DNA from: Croceicoccus gelatinilyticus
GTDB lineage: Bacteria; Pseudomonadota; Alphaproteobacteria; Sphingomonadales; Sphingomonadaceae
Reading direction: 5' to 3'
Length of the DNA stretch: 64,000 bases
NCBI RefSeq assembly: GCF_018398395.1
Contig: NZ_JAHCBF010000003.1
Span: 62,001-126,000, forward strand
A program made the translations under genes and the position numbers. Below, piece after piece: positions 36,458 through 45,046 of the stretch. Every line of letters begins with the position of its first letter. The stretch's first letter is position 1. The notes under the pieces were generated by a model. That model worked only from the letters and a program-made list of their open reading frames with translations. It was not told the origin of the DNA and ran no database searches.

Positions 36458-38161
36458 GTGCAGATCGTCAAACTCGTCATCGGCTGGATCGCGCGGCACT
36501 TCGTGCTGTGGATCCTGCTGATCGGCGCGCTGCTGGTCTGGAACGCGTGGCAAGTCGGCGCAGAGCAGGAACTGCGCGCGGCCAAGCTGGAAGAAACGCT
36601 CGCCGCGATCGAAGTGCAGCGCGAGGCGGGCGAGGAAGCCCTGCGGCAGGCCGAAGCCGATGCGCGCGGGCGGTCGGTTGAAGTGCTGGAGACCATGCTG
36701 GCCGATGCAAAGGCAGATCGGGCGCGGCTGGTCAGCCAGCGCCGTTCGGACCTCAAGCGCCGCGCCTCTATCGCGCTGGCCGACAGCGACGCGATCATCG
36801 CGGACCAGACACTGGAACTCGAAATCGCGGTCGCCACACGCAAGATCGCGGGGCTCGAACGCTCGATCGCGGCGACCGAGGCGCAGATGGATCGCGCCGC
36901 GATGATGACCGCCGCGATCAAGGCCTGGCGCGAGGCAGACACGAAATGGCGCAATGCCGTGCGCACTTGCGACGCGGCCAATGCCGCGGTGAAGCGGTAC
37001 GAGGCGCGGCGCGGGCTGGGCCGGTTTTTCGGCAGCATCACCGGTGAAGGCAGGCGGCTGCGCGCCTCTCGCGACGACAAGTGTTCGGGCGTTGCCGCGC
37101 TTGCCGCTCGCGCTGAACGCGTGAAAGAAATCCTCGACGAAACGCGCAAGGGCGGTGCCGCCGTTGCCCGCGCTGGCGCATGGTCGCAGGACCGGCTGGA
37201 AAGCGCCGACACCATGCTGCGCGAGGCCGTCGCCCGCGAACGCGAAGGGGCGGACGGATCGGCCCGTGCGCAGATCCGCAAGAAATGGGCCGACTGGGGC
37301 ATGACCGCGATCTTGTGGCAGGCCTTCGTCGCGCTGCTGCTGATCATCGCGATGCCTTACCTCATCCGCCTGCTGTTCTGGTTCGTCCTTGCCCCGATCG
37401 CAGAGCGGCGCCCCTCCATCCGCATTGCCGTGCCCGGCGGCATCGGCGCGCCCATGCCGCCTGCCGACGCCAGCCGCACCTCGATCGCGGTCCAGCTCGG
37501 CGCGGGCGAGGAACTGCTGGTGCGGCAGGACTACCTGCAAAGCAGTTCGGTCAGCGGGGCCAAGGAAACGCAGTGGATGCTGGACCTGAAGCACCCGCTA
37601 TCCAGCCTTGCCAGCGGGCTCTGGTTCCTCACCCGCATTCGCGGCGCGGGCGAAGTCACGACGATCTCTGCGGTCCACGACCCCTTTGCCGAAGTCACAG
37701 AAGTCACGTTGCCTGAGAATGGCGCGGCGGTCCTGCACCCGCGTGCGCTGGCTGCCGTCGTGCAGAAAGAAGGCCAGCCGCTGAAAATTACCAGTCACTG
37801 GCGACTCTTCTCGCTCAACGCATGGCTGACGATGCAGCTTCGCTTTCTCGTCTTCCACGGCCCTGCCCGCCTCGTCATCAAGGGCGGGCGCGGCGTGCGG
37901 GTCGAACCGGCGGGCGCGGGCCGCATCTTCGGACAGGACCAGCTTGTCGGATTTAGTGCAGAGCTGGCCTATGCCGTGGCGCGGACGGAAACGTTCTGGC
38001 CCTACTTCCTTGGCCGTGAGCAATTGCTGAAAGACCGCGTGCTCGACGGAGAAGGCATGCTGATCGTGGAAGAGGCCCCGATGGCCGGGCGCAAGGGCCA
38101 AGGTCCGCGTTCAGGGCTGGAAGGCACGATGGACGCAGCGCTCAAGGCCGTGGGGCTTTAA
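36458..38161 (+). CDS. Two-TM coiled-coil protein with AIM24-like C-terminal region
   Basis: 567 residues, starting at GTG. One membrane helix (about 10-30) is followed by a long Ala/Glu/Arg-rich coiled coil (about 35-270), a second helix (about 282-308), then a beta-rich C-terminal domain (about 330-560). Its pattern (VQLGAGEELLVR, GPARLVIKGGRGV, DGEGMLIVEEAP) resembles the AIM24 fold. The topology puts the coiled coil in the periplasm with both ends in the cytoplasm, or the reverse. I do not know a characterised homologue, and the AIM24 link is tentative. It lies 58 bases after murA and may be co-transcribed. Confidence 0.65.
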   Translation: MQIVKLVIGWIARHFVLWILLIGALLVWNAWQVGAEQELRAAKLEETLAAIEVQREAGEEALRQAEADARGRSVEVLETMLADAKADRARLVSQRRSDLKRRASIALADSDAIIADQTLELEIAVATRKIAGLERSIAATEAQMDRAAMMTAAIKAWREADTKWRNAVRTCDAANAAVKRYEARRGLGRFFGSITGEGRRLRASRDDKCSGVAALAARAERVKEILDETRKGGAAVARAGAWSQDRLESADTMLREAVAREREGADGSARAQIRKKWADWGMTAILWQAFVALLLIIAMPYLIRLLFWFVLAPIAERRPSIRIAVPGGIGAPMPPADASRTSIAVQLGAGEELLVRQDYLQSSSVSGAKETQWMLDLKHPLSSLASGLWFLTRIRGAGEVTTISAVHDPFAEVTEVTLPENGAAVLHPRALAAVVQKEGQPLKITSHWRLFSLNAWLTMQLRFLVFHGPARLVIKGGRGVRVEPAGAGRIFGQDQLVGFSAELAYAVARTETFWPYFLGREQLLKDRVLDGEGMLIVEEAPMAGRKGQGPRSGLEGTMDAALKAVGL

Positions 38162-38176
38162 GAGCACGAATTTTTC

Positions 38177-38202
38177 GAAACAATTGGCCCGTCTCGTGCG
38201 TT
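38177..38202 (+). promoter_or_regulatory. Candidate EcfG (general stress) promoter
   Basis: GAAAC (38177-38181) and CGTT (38199-38202) are separated by 17 bases. The alphaproteobacterial general-stress sigma factor EcfG recognises GGAAC-N16/17-CGTT, so this differs at one position. It lies about 30 bases ahead of the small DESFPASD protein gene, a class often associated with stress regulons. Confidence 0.4.
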
Positions 38203-38232
38203 CTACCGGCAAAAGAACGAAGGAGAAATCTC

Positions 38233-38478
38233 ATGGGTCTCATCAAGATGGCCGCTCTCGGCGCACTCGGTTACGCCGGTTATCGCTACTACAACAAGCG
38301 CAATGGCGTCCCTGCAGCCTATGACGACGACGGGCCCAAGGCCACGCCGTCGAACGAAGTCACGCCGGTTCGCGATTCCGGCCCTGCCGCCATGCGGGAC
38401 AAGCCGAAGACATGGTCGAAGACCGACGAAGCCGTCGACGAAAGCTTCCCGGCAAGCGATCCGGCCGCGACGTACTGA
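38233..38478 (+). CDS. Small DESFPASDP-motif protein
   Basis: 81 residues. A short hydrophobic N terminus (about 3-20) precedes a polar, probably disordered tail that ends in the recurring sphingomonad motif DESFPASDPAA. Function unknown. An AGGAGA site sits at good spacing before the ATG. It has its own promoter candidate and a strong terminator, so it is a monocistronic unit. Confidence 0.75.
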   Translation: MGLIKMAALGALGYAGYRYYNKRNGVPAAYDDDGPKATPSNEVTPVRDSGPAAMRDKPKTWSKTDEAVDESFPASDPAATY

Positions 38479-38497
38479 TCACCTTGAAAAACCAAGC

Positions 38498-38528
38498 AAG
38501 GGGCGGGGAAACCTGCCCCTTCTTCTTT
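38498..38528 (+). terminator. Intrinsic terminator of the small DESFPASD gene
   Basis: Stem AAGGGGCGGG paired with CCTGCCCCTT (one G-U) closing a GAAA tetraloop, followed by TTCTTCTTT. It lies 20 bases after the stop. Confidence 0.85.
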
Positions 38529-38545
38529 GAAAGGCCCGCACCGCC

Positions 38546-39025
38546 ATGACCTATACGCGCTTTTTCGCAATGATCGCGACATCGACCGTGGTGATGTACG
38601 GCCTGATGTACCTCAACACTTATGAAACGGCGCATATATGGTTCAGCCAGACGCGTGTGTGGATGGCGCTGCTGATGGGGGCGGTCATGGCCGTCATCAT
38701 GCTCGGCTTCATGTGGAAGATGTACGACCGTCCGCCGGTCAAATTCTTCATCATGGGGGCAAGTGTCGCGGTCTTCGCAGGCTCTCTATGGCTCGTGCGC
38801 AGCCAGGAAACCGTGGGTGACGTCAGCTACATGAAAGCGATGATCCCGCACCATTCAATCGCGATCATGACCAGCCGCCGCGCCCACATTTCCGACCCGC
38901 GTGTTCGCGATCTGGCCAATGGCATCATCGATGCGCAAGTGAAGGAAATCGCCGAGATGGAGAGCCTGATCGCCGATATCGAGGCAAATGGGGATGCCGA
39001 GGGCGAACCCGCCCCGATCCACTGA
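38546..39025 (+). CDS. DUF305 membrane protein
   Basis: 159 residues. Three membrane helices (about 7-25, 38-57, 66-85) are followed by a soluble DUF305 domain with YMKAMIPHHSIAIMTSRRA and a helical tail (VKEIAEMESLIADIE). The paired His and Met residues of this fold suggest metal, perhaps copper, binding, but this is not established. It stands alone. Confidence 0.88.
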   Translation: MTYTRFFAMIATSTVVMYGLMYLNTYETAHIWFSQTRVWMALLMGAVMAVIMLGFMWKMYDRPPVKFFIMGASVAVFAGSLWLVRSQETVGDVSYMKAMIPHHSIAIMTSRRAHISDPRVRDLANGIIDAQVKEIAEMESLIADIEANGDAEGEPAPIH

Positions 39026-39028
39026 CCG

Positions 39029-39262
39029 TTAGGGCAAGCGCGCCGTCACCAGCCAGACGCGGATCGCACTGGCCAGTCCCGGCGGCGTCTCGCTCCTGAT
39101 CCGCTCGGCATCGATCTTCGCGACGAGCATATTGATCGACATCCCCTGATCGGCCGCGGCATCCTTCAGCATGTCCCAAAAAATCGGTTCGAGACTGATC
39201 GAAGTCTTGTGCCCGGCGATCTCGACAGAGCGTTTGACCGGCGGATGATAGGCCTCGCTCAC
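39029..39262 (-). CDS. Ribbon-helix-helix domain protein
   Basis: 77 residues with an RHH_4-like pattern: VKRSVEIAGHKTSISLEPIFWDMLKDAA, then GMSINMLVAKID. Such proteins are often DNA-binding or toxin-antitoxin-like, but no toxin is beside it. The GTG start at 39262 overlaps the stop of the upstream acetyltransferase (GTGA), which shows translational coupling. A longer in-frame start at 39277 is less likely. Confidence 0.8.
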   Translation of the reverse strand: MSEAYHPPVKRSVEIAGHKTSISLEPIFWDMLKDAAADQGMSINMLVAKIDAERIRSETPPGLASAIRVWLVTARLP

Positions 39263-39819
39263 AGGTCGATCCGCCAAAGCAGCGTTTCATGACAGGGGTG
39301 ATGCAAGTCGCCCGCATCGAAAGTCCCGACCACGCGCCCGCCGACTTTCTCGATCGTGCGCTGCGAGGCGATGTTGTCCTGGTCCGTCGTCAGTTCGACG
39401 TATTCCAGCCCGATCTCTCGCGCCTCCTTGCAGATCTGGATCAGCGCACGCGTCGCATATCCGTTACCGCGATGCCATTCGGCAACCGTATAGCCGATAT
39501 GACCCGGCACCCCTTCGGGCAGCGCGCTCGTCCCCTTGGCCCAGCGCAAGTTGATCGAGCCGATGAAGGTCCCATCCTCCCACATCCAGCGGGTAATGCC
39601 CGGAAGCCGGGGCTTGAATGAACCGTCCGGCATCTCGATTGGCGGGCCTATTCCTTCCGGGTCGTGCATCAATGCGATCAGTGCCTCGGGATCTCGCTCA
39701 AGCTGCTCAAGCTGTTGCTGACGGACCCTTTCGACGTTGATGTTATGCGGCGCGAACCCGCGTTCGAGCGCATCGCGGTATTCCGGCAGCATCGCCAGTG
39801 TCGGAAGCACCAGTTCCAT
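39259..39819 (-). CDS. GNAT family N-acetyltransferase
   Basis: 186 residues. The acetyl-CoA binding core is visible as HIGYTVAEWHRGNGYATRALIQI (a Q/RxxGxG/A-type loop), followed by VELTTDQDNIASQRTIEKVGG typical of the C-terminal beta-alpha unit. Substrate unknown. It is coupled to the RHH gene downstream. Confidence 0.85.
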   Translation of the reverse strand: MELVLPTLAMLPEYRDALERGFAPHNINVERVRQQQLEQLERDPEALIALMHDPEGIGPPIEMPDGSFKPRLPGITRWMWEDGTFIGSINLRWAKGTSALPEGVPGHIGYTVAEWHRGNGYATRALIQICKEAREIGLEYVELTTDQDNIASQRTIEKVGGRVVGTFDAGDLHHPCHETLLWRIDL

Positions 39820-39877
39820 CGCTCAAGCTCCGTAAGCGCAGGTCATTGCGTCACTACGCATGATGCCCGATCCGCCC

Positions 39878-40384
39878 TCACCCGGTCCAGTCCTCAACCG
39901 TGATGGCCCAACGTTCATGATCGCGCCATTGCCCCCCTATCATCAGGTAGCGTGGACTATAGCCTTCCTTGCGAAAACCAGCCCTTTTGACCAACGCGAT
40001 GGAGCGCATGTTCTCGGGCTGGATATTCGCCTCGATCCGGTGCAGCCCGACCTCGGTAAAGACGAAGCGCAGGACTTCGCCTATAGCCTCGGTCATCAGC
40101 CCGCGGCCTGCCGTCGCCGGATAGCCGTGATAGCCAAGATAGGCGCTACGAAAGTTGCCTAGCGCGATCTGGGTGACGTTGAAGACGCCGACGAGTTCGC
40201 CCTCTGTCGTCCGCGCAATGCGGGTGCGATTGGCAGGGGCCGAAGCAACCTCCAGCCATGCAGCAAATGCTTCCGCGTCGATGCAGGGCGAGGCGAAGTC
40301 GCCGTGATGCCCGCGCGCGGCCCGGTTCGCCGCGATCATTTCGGGCCCGTCTGCTTCGGTGAGGGGGAAAAGCTCTACGCTCAT
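39878..40384 (-). CDS. RimJ/RimL-type GNAT acetyltransferase
   Basis: 168 residues with the RimJ/L pattern: LGYHGYPATAGRGLMTEAIGEVLRFVF and HRIEANIQPENMRSIALVKRAGF. It may acetylate a protein N terminus or an antibiotic-like small molecule; neither is shown. ATG 40384 lies one base beyond the ung stop, so the two are co-transcribed. Confidence 0.88.
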   Translation of the reverse strand: MSVELFPLTEADGPEMIAANRAARGHHGDFASPCIDAEAFAAWLEVASAPANRTRIARTTEGELVGVFNVTQIALGNFRSAYLGYHGYPATAGRGLMTEAIGEVLRFVFTEVGLHRIEANIQPENMRSIALVKRAGFRKEGYSPRYLMIGGQWRDHERWAITVEDWTG

Positions 40385-40385
40385 C

Positions 40386-41066
40386 TCACCACGCCACCGG
40401 CTGGCGCCCATGCGCCCTCAGAAAGGCGTTGGCGCGACTGAAGGGTTTGGAGCCGAAGAAACCGCGATGGGCCGAAAGCGGGCTCGGGTGCGGACTTTCG
40501 ATGACGCAGTGGCGGGTGTCGCCCGCCAGTTCGGGAATGCGCCGCGCCTTGCCCTGCGCGTGGCTGCCCCAGAGGATGAAGACGCTCGGCTCCTCGCGCC
40601 TTGCAACCGCGGCGACGCAGGCATCGGTGATCGCGTCCCAGCCGCGTTTCTGGTGCGAGCCTGCATTGGCCGCCTCCACCGTCAGCGCATTGTTGAGCAG
40701 GAGCACGCCCTGCTCGGCCCAGCGGGTCAGGTCGCCATTGCCCGAAGGCGCAGTGCCGCAGTCGGCTTCGAGTTCCTTGAAGATATTGCGCAGCGACGGC
40801 GGCAATTTCACCCCGTCCGGCACCGAGAACGCCAGTCCGTGGGCCTGCCCCGGCCCGTGATAGGGGTCCTGCCCCAGGATCACGACTTTCGCCTCATCCA
40901 GCGGCGTCAGGTCCAGCGCGCGCAGCCGCTGCCCCCGCGGCGGATAGACGGTCTTGCCACCCGCTTCCTCTTCGCGCAGCCAGCCGCCCAGCTTGCGCGC
41001 CTCTTCCGACGCAAGCACGGGTTCGAGCACCGGGGCCCAGGATTGCGGGATCGCCTCACCGTTCAT
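40386..41066 (-). CDS. ung: Uracil-DNA glycosylase (family 1)
   Basis: 226 residues. The water-activating motif GQDPYHGPGQAHGLAFSV carries the catalytic Asp (D67), and HPSPLSAHRGFFG supplies the catalytic His and the leucine loop. It removes uracil from DNA in base-excision repair. ATG 41066 is preferred; the 26-residue upstream extension is low-complexity. It is divergent from rnd. Confidence 0.96.
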   Translation of the reverse strand: MNGEAIPQSWAPVLEPVLASEEARKLGGWLREEEAGGKTVYPPRGQRLRALDLTPLDEAKVVILGQDPYHGPGQAHGLAFSVPDGVKLPPSLRNIFKELEADCGTAPSGNGDLTRWAEQGVLLLNNALTVEAANAGSHQKRGWDAITDACVAAVARREEPSVFILWGSHAQGKARRIPELAGDTRHCVIESPHPSPLSAHRGFFGSKPFSRANAFLRAHGRQPVAW

Positions 41067-41146
41067 CGTGCAAGGGATTAGGCTTTTTGCCTTTCTGCCG
41101 CCAGCCGCCCCTTTCCCTCTTTCCCCATTCGGCCTAAGGGCCATTC

Positions 41147-41767
41147 ATGGCAGTTTACCTCCACGAAGAAGACCTTCCCGAAGGCGTGCTCGCACCCGGC
41201 CCCGTGGCCGTCGATACCGAAACGATGGGCCTCGTCACCCGGCGTGACCGGTTGTGCGTCGTGCAGATCAGCGACGGCAAGGGCGACGAACACCTCGTGC
41301 GCTTCAAGGTCGGTAGCGATTATGACGCGCCCAACCTCAAAGCAGTGCTCGCCGATCCCTCGCGGGAGAAGTACTATCACTTCGCCCGCTTCGATCTTGC
41401 CGCGATCCAGCATTACCTCGGCGTGATGGCAGGGCCGGTGTTCTGCACCAAGATCGCCAGCAAGCTGACGCGCACTTATACCGACCGCCATGGCCTGAAG
41501 AACCTCGTCACCGAGCTTCTGGGCAAGGACATGAGCAAGCAGCAGCAGTCGAGCGACTGGGGCGCGCCCACGCTGATCGAGGCGCAGAAGGAATACGCCG
41601 CCAGCGACGTGCGCTTCCTGCACGAGATGGTCGAGATTTTCCGCGTCCGCCTCGAACGCGAAGGCCGCACCGAAATCGCGCAGGCCTGCTTCGACTTCCT
41701 GCCGACGCGCGCGCTGCTCGACCTCGCGGGCTGGGAAGACAAGGACCTGTTCAGCCACGAGGCCTGA
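41147..41767 (+). CDS. rnd: Ribonuclease D-type 3'-5' exonuclease, short form
   Basis: 206 residues with a single DEDDy exonuclease domain: D23 and E25 in VDTETMGL, an Asp in YHFARFDLAAI, and the closing YAASDVRFLHE. The HRDC domains of E. coli RNase D are absent, as is usual for this short alphaproteobacterial form. It probably trims structured RNA. It is followed 42 bases later by lptC and lptA, a conserved arrangement in Sphingomonadales as I recall it. Confidence 0.92.
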   Translation: MAVYLHEEDLPEGVLAPGPVAVDTETMGLVTRRDRLCVVQISDGKGDEHLVRFKVGSDYDAPNLKAVLADPSREKYYHFARFDLAAIQHYLGVMAGPVFCTKIASKLTRTYTDRHGLKNLVTELLGKDMSKQQQSSDWGAPTLIEAQKEYAASDVRFLHEMVEIFRVRLEREGRTEIAQACFDFLPTRALLDLAGWEDKDLFSHEA

Positions 41768-41809
41768 TAAGCCCTTCGCCTGAGAGGATCGGACCCCATA
41801 TAACGAGCC

Positions 41810-42457
41810 ATGACCGCCGAAGCCGACATCATCCGCGACAAGCGCCAGCACATGGCGGCCCCCGGCGGCACGCATGACAAGCTCGTGCGTTTTCTCGTGC
41901 TGGTCTTGCCGGTCGCGATCGGCGTGCTGTTTGCGCTGATGATCCTTGCCCCGCTCTCGCCGCGCGGGGAAATCAGCTTCCTGCTCGACCGGGACAAGGT
42001 GCAGGTCACGCCCAACCGCATCTCGGTGAACAAGGCGATGTACCGCGGCCTCGATGCAGAGGGGCGGCCTTTTGCCGTCATGGCGGGCAACGCGGTCCAG
42101 AAGACCCGCGAGATCCGCAAGATCGAGATGGACGACCTGACCGCGCGTATCCTGCTGGACAACGGCCCTGCGGAATTGAGCGCGCAGAACGGCATCTATG
42201 ACTTTGGCGACGACACCGTTTCGGTGCCCGGCGCGGTCAATTTCATGGCTGCCGACGGATACCGCATGATCGCGCGCGACGTGTCGCTCGACCTGTCTGA
42301 AAAGAAACTGGTCGGCACAGGCCGGGTCGAGGGGCGTATCCCCGCCGGCACATTCAGCGCCAACCGACTAGAGGCCGATTTGCAGGCCCGCACCGTATCG
42401 CTTATCGGAGACGCCCGGCTCCGCATGGAACCCGGCTCACTCAGGATGCCCCGATGA
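41810..42457 (+). CDS. lptC: LPS export system protein LptC
   Basis: 215 residues. One N-terminal membrane helix (about 25-45) and a periplasmic beta-jellyroll (FLLDRDKVQVTPNRISV, AQNGIYDFGDDTVSVPG). LptC receives LPS from LptBFG and hands it to LptA. It overlaps lptA by four bases (ATGA). The ATPase partner lptB is 35 kb away in this window. Confidence 0.9.
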   Translation: MTAEADIIRDKRQHMAAPGGTHDKLVRFLVLVLPVAIGVLFALMILAPLSPRGEISFLLDRDKVQVTPNRISVNKAMYRGLDAEGRPFAVMAGNAVQKTREIRKIEMDDLTARILLDNGPAELSAQNGIYDFGDDTVSVPGAVNFMAADGYRMIARDVSLDLSEKKLVGTGRVEGRIPAGTFSANRLEADLQARTVSLIGDARLRMEPGSLRMPR

Positions 42458-43014
42458 CTCTCAAGACCATTCTGAAATCCCGCACCCTTCGCGCAGGTCT
42501 TGCAGGCTTCGGCCTGACCGCCGCCATTATGCTCGGCGCGCAGCAGTTATCCGCGCAGTCGATCGCCGGCTTCAACTCGAACCAGCCGGTCGACTATGCC
42601 GCCAACCGGATCGAACTGCAGGACCGCGAAAACCGCGTGGTGCTGTCTGGTGACGTCGCGATCAAGCAGGGCGACCTGCGCCTCAATGCCGGTCGCACGA
42701 TCGTGAACTACACCGATGCAGGCGCACTGAAGATCCAGCGCATCACCGCCACCGGCGGCGTGCAGGTTGCTCGCGGCAACGAAACGGCGCGCGGCAATGT
42801 CGGAGTCTACGACTTCAACCGCCGCATCATCACTCTGGTCGGCGACGTGCGCCTGCGCCGCGGATCCGACACACTAAACGGCGGCCGGCTCGTGATCGAC
42901 CTCAACACCGGCGTGTCCAGCGTCGATGGCCGCAGTGCGGGCTCCTCGTCCTCTGCCGGTGGCGAGACTTCGTCGAACGGCCGTGTGAGTGGAAGCTTCT
43001 CGGTCCCCGAATAA
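42454..43014 (+). CDS. lptA: LPS transport periplasmic protein LptA
   Basis: 186 residues. A signal peptide (cleavage near QQLSAQS, about 30) precedes an OstA/LptA beta-jellyroll with NRIELQDRENRVVLSGDVAI and VGVYDFNRRIITLVGDVRL. It bridges the periplasm for LPS. In most Alphaproteobacteria lptB follows directly; here a methyltransferase at the edge of the polysaccharide locus does. Confidence 0.92.
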   Translation: MTLKTILKSRTLRAGLAGFGLTAAIMLGAQQLSAQSIAGFNSNQPVDYAANRIELQDRENRVVLSGDVAIKQGDLRLNAGRTIVNYTDAGALKIQRITATGGVQVARGNETARGNVGVYDFNRRIITLVGDVRLRRGSDTLNGGRLVIDLNTGVSSVDGRSAGSSSSAGGETSSNGRVSGSFSVPE

Positions 43015-43039
43015 GAATTCAGCCGGGGTCGCACCTGCC

Positions 43040-43699
43040 ATGCTGAACAAGCTCATCGCGGGTGCGCCTTCGCGCAAGACGCGGTTTCATGATGCCTCTG
43101 GGCGCAGCGTCCCAGTCGGGCGCGTTTTGCGCAACGGATCGCGCGCGCTGGTCGGTGCGATCGGGCGGGTCCTGCTGGATGTTCGCCCCGCGCGTCCGTG
43201 GATTTCCTTCGACGCGCAGGCCCTGATCGATGAGAGGCTCGATGCGGACAGTTCGGTGCTGGAGTTCGGCTCGGGCATGTCGACCTTGTGGTTTGCGCGC
43301 CGGGTCGGGCGGATCGTCTCGCGCGAGGATCATGCCGGATGGCACGCAGAGATCGCCGGGCGCTTGGCTGACAGCAACGCCGACATCGATTATCGCCATG
43401 CGCCCGGGCGCGAGGCATACCTCGCGGTGCCCGAGGGCGAGGCGTTCGATCTCGTGCTGGTCGACGGCAAGTTCCGCGACGAATGTGTCGAGCTTGGCCT
43501 CTCGCTTCTGAAGCCGGGCGGGATGCTCTATCTCGACAATGCCGATCACGGCGTCGGCGAATTCGACGGTGACGTGCCCCGCGCCGTTTCGCTGATCGAG
43601 GAAGCGAGCCGGACCAGGGGCTGGCCGATGACGTCCTTCACCGATTTTGCGCCGACGACGTTCTTTGCCCAGCGCGGTCTTCTGATCCAGCGGCGTTAA
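43040..43699 (+). CDS. Class I methyltransferase at the edge of the polysaccharide locus
   Basis: 219 residues. A helical N-terminal part precedes a Rossmann domain with SSVLEFGSGMSTLWFA, FDLVLVDGKFRDECV and LLKPGGMLYLDNAD. The FGSGMST variant recalls the FkbM-like or O-methyltransferase-like group found in glycan clusters, but the target is unknown. It starts 25 bases after lptA and converges on a glycosyltransferase with four bases of overlap. Confidence 0.78.
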   Translation: MLNKLIAGAPSRKTRFHDASGRSVPVGRVLRNGSRALVGAIGRVLLDVRPARPWISFDAQALIDERLDADSSVLEFGSGMSTLWFARRVGRIVSREDHAGWHAEIAGRLADSNADIDYRHAPGREAYLAVPEGEAFDLVLVDGKFRDECVELGLSLLKPGGMLYLDNADHGVGEFDGDVPRAVSLIEEASRTRGWPMTSFTDFAPTTFFAQRGLLIQRR

Positions 43700-44940
43700 A
43701 GGACCTCGCCCAGCAGATCCGCAATTCCGTCGCGGTAACGGGTAAAGGTAAAGGCCTCGGCTCGCTTCGGCGCGGCCTGGCGCCACTTGTTCAACAGGTC
43801 CCGGTCATCCACCACGCGCAGCATTGCGTCACGCACGCTTTCTACGTCGAGGCGGTCGAGCATGATGCCGGTGCCGTCATCGACCGCTTGGCTGGCGTTC
43901 TTGGTCTGGATCAGGGCCAGGCCTGAGGCCAGCGCCTCGTAAAGCGCGATACCGCCGCCTTCGTAGAAGCTGGGAAAGACGAATGCGTGGTGCTGGCGCA
44001 TGATCGCAGGGATTGCGCTACGCGGCACGGCGGGGATGTGGTTCACGCGTTCAGCGAAAGGCGCGAAGGCGGCTTCAGGCAGATCCATCCGGCCTACCAA
44101 AGTAAGGGTTGCCGCACTTTCGGGCAGGCCGGCCAGAGCGTCGAGGATCAGGTGCACGCCTTTCCTCGCACTGATTCCGCCGATGAACAGGAAGCGCACC
44201 GGCTCGCCGCGTTTTGCCTCGGTCATTTCCGGTAGTTGGCCGAATAGAGCCTCGTCATAACAGTAGGGCAGGACTCGCACTTTATCCTTCAGCGCCGGAT
44301 CGTCCGCGATGACGCTGTCGCGCGCAAACTCGCTGCCGGTGACGATCACGTCGGCCAGCGCCTGCTCCTCGTCCTCAAGTTCGATACGCTGCTGGCTGTA
44401 TCGCTGGCCGGGTTCGGCAACCCACTGCGGGAAACGTTCCTCGATCTCGTCGATCGCCGCATTCACCTTGCGCAGTGAGGGGGTTGTGCGGTCATAGATC
44501 GCCTTGCGCCCGCTGGCCGCGCGAAAGGCACTGAGCGAGCTGCCGTTATAACCCCAGAGCGCGAAATCGCCCTGCCCATCGGCGAGCTCTGCGATCCGGC
44601 GTCCGAAAGCCGCATTGCCGATCCGGTCGATCTCTCGGGCAAGTCCGTCAAGGCCGCCGCGTCTTGCCACACGTTCCACCCATTCGTGCCAGCCGAAGGT
44701 CAGGACCTTGTCGGGATCGATCGCGGGATGGGAAAACCGCGCAAATTCGGACCGGGCTTTCGCAGCCAATCCCCCAGGCAGATAGCGAACGGCGCGATAA
44801 GGCCATGCATCCAGTTTCTCGAAGATCGAGGTCGCATAGGCATGAAGCCTGCCAAGCTGTTGCAGCGCAAGCGCGGTTTGCCAGCTATGCTGCGTGCCCG
44901 GATGAAAAACCAGGACATCGTCGGTGCCGCGTAAGCTCAT
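43696..44940 (-). CDS. Glycosyltransferase, GT4 type
   Basis: 414 residues with a GT-B fold. The C-terminal donor-binding half shows VRFLFIGGISARKGVHLILDAL and the E-x7-E motif in SFYEGGGIALYEALASG. The acceptor-binding N-terminal half is divergent. It probably adds one sugar of the exopolysaccharide repeat unit on the cytoplasmic face. It is divergent from the tailspike-like pair. Confidence 0.88.
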   Translation of the reverse strand: MSLRGTDDVLVFHPGTQHSWQTALALQQLGRLHAYATSIFEKLDAWPYRAVRYLPGGLAAKARSEFARFSHPAIDPDKVLTFGWHEWVERVARRGGLDGLAREIDRIGNAAFGRRIAELADGQGDFALWGYNGSSLSAFRAASGRKAIYDRTTPSLRKVNAAIDEIEERFPQWVAEPGQRYSQQRIELEDEEQALADVIVTGSEFARDSVIADDPALKDKVRVLPYCYDEALFGQLPEMTEAKRGEPVRFLFIGGISARKGVHLILDALAGLPESAATLTLVGRMDLPEAAFAPFAERVNHIPAVPRSAIPAIMRQHHAFVFPSFYEGGGIALYEALASGLALIQTKNASQAVDDGTGIMLDRLDVESVRDAMLRVVDDRDLLNKWRQAAPKRAEAFTFTRYRDGIADLLGEVL

Positions 44941-45046
44941 GCCGCGTGTCTTCGCCCAATCATCGCCCCGTGTCGAGCGCCTGTTATTTTCCTACACCGC
45001 CGAGTTCTTGTACCGATTTGGTTCCTACTGTCATACAGGATGAACC

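Noticed and set aside
39029-39819. Toxin-antitoxin pair made of the RHH protein and the GNAT protein
   Set aside because: GNAT-RHH (TacT-like) pairs have the RHH gene first and a toxin-type GNAT; here the order is reversed and the GNAT looks like a general acetyltransferase. Not excluded, but unsupported.
45008-45036. TTGTAC-N17-TCATAC promoter before the phage-tail-like gene
   Set aside because: The start of transcription would fall after the AGGA ribosome-binding site, so the leader would lack it; chance match is more likely.
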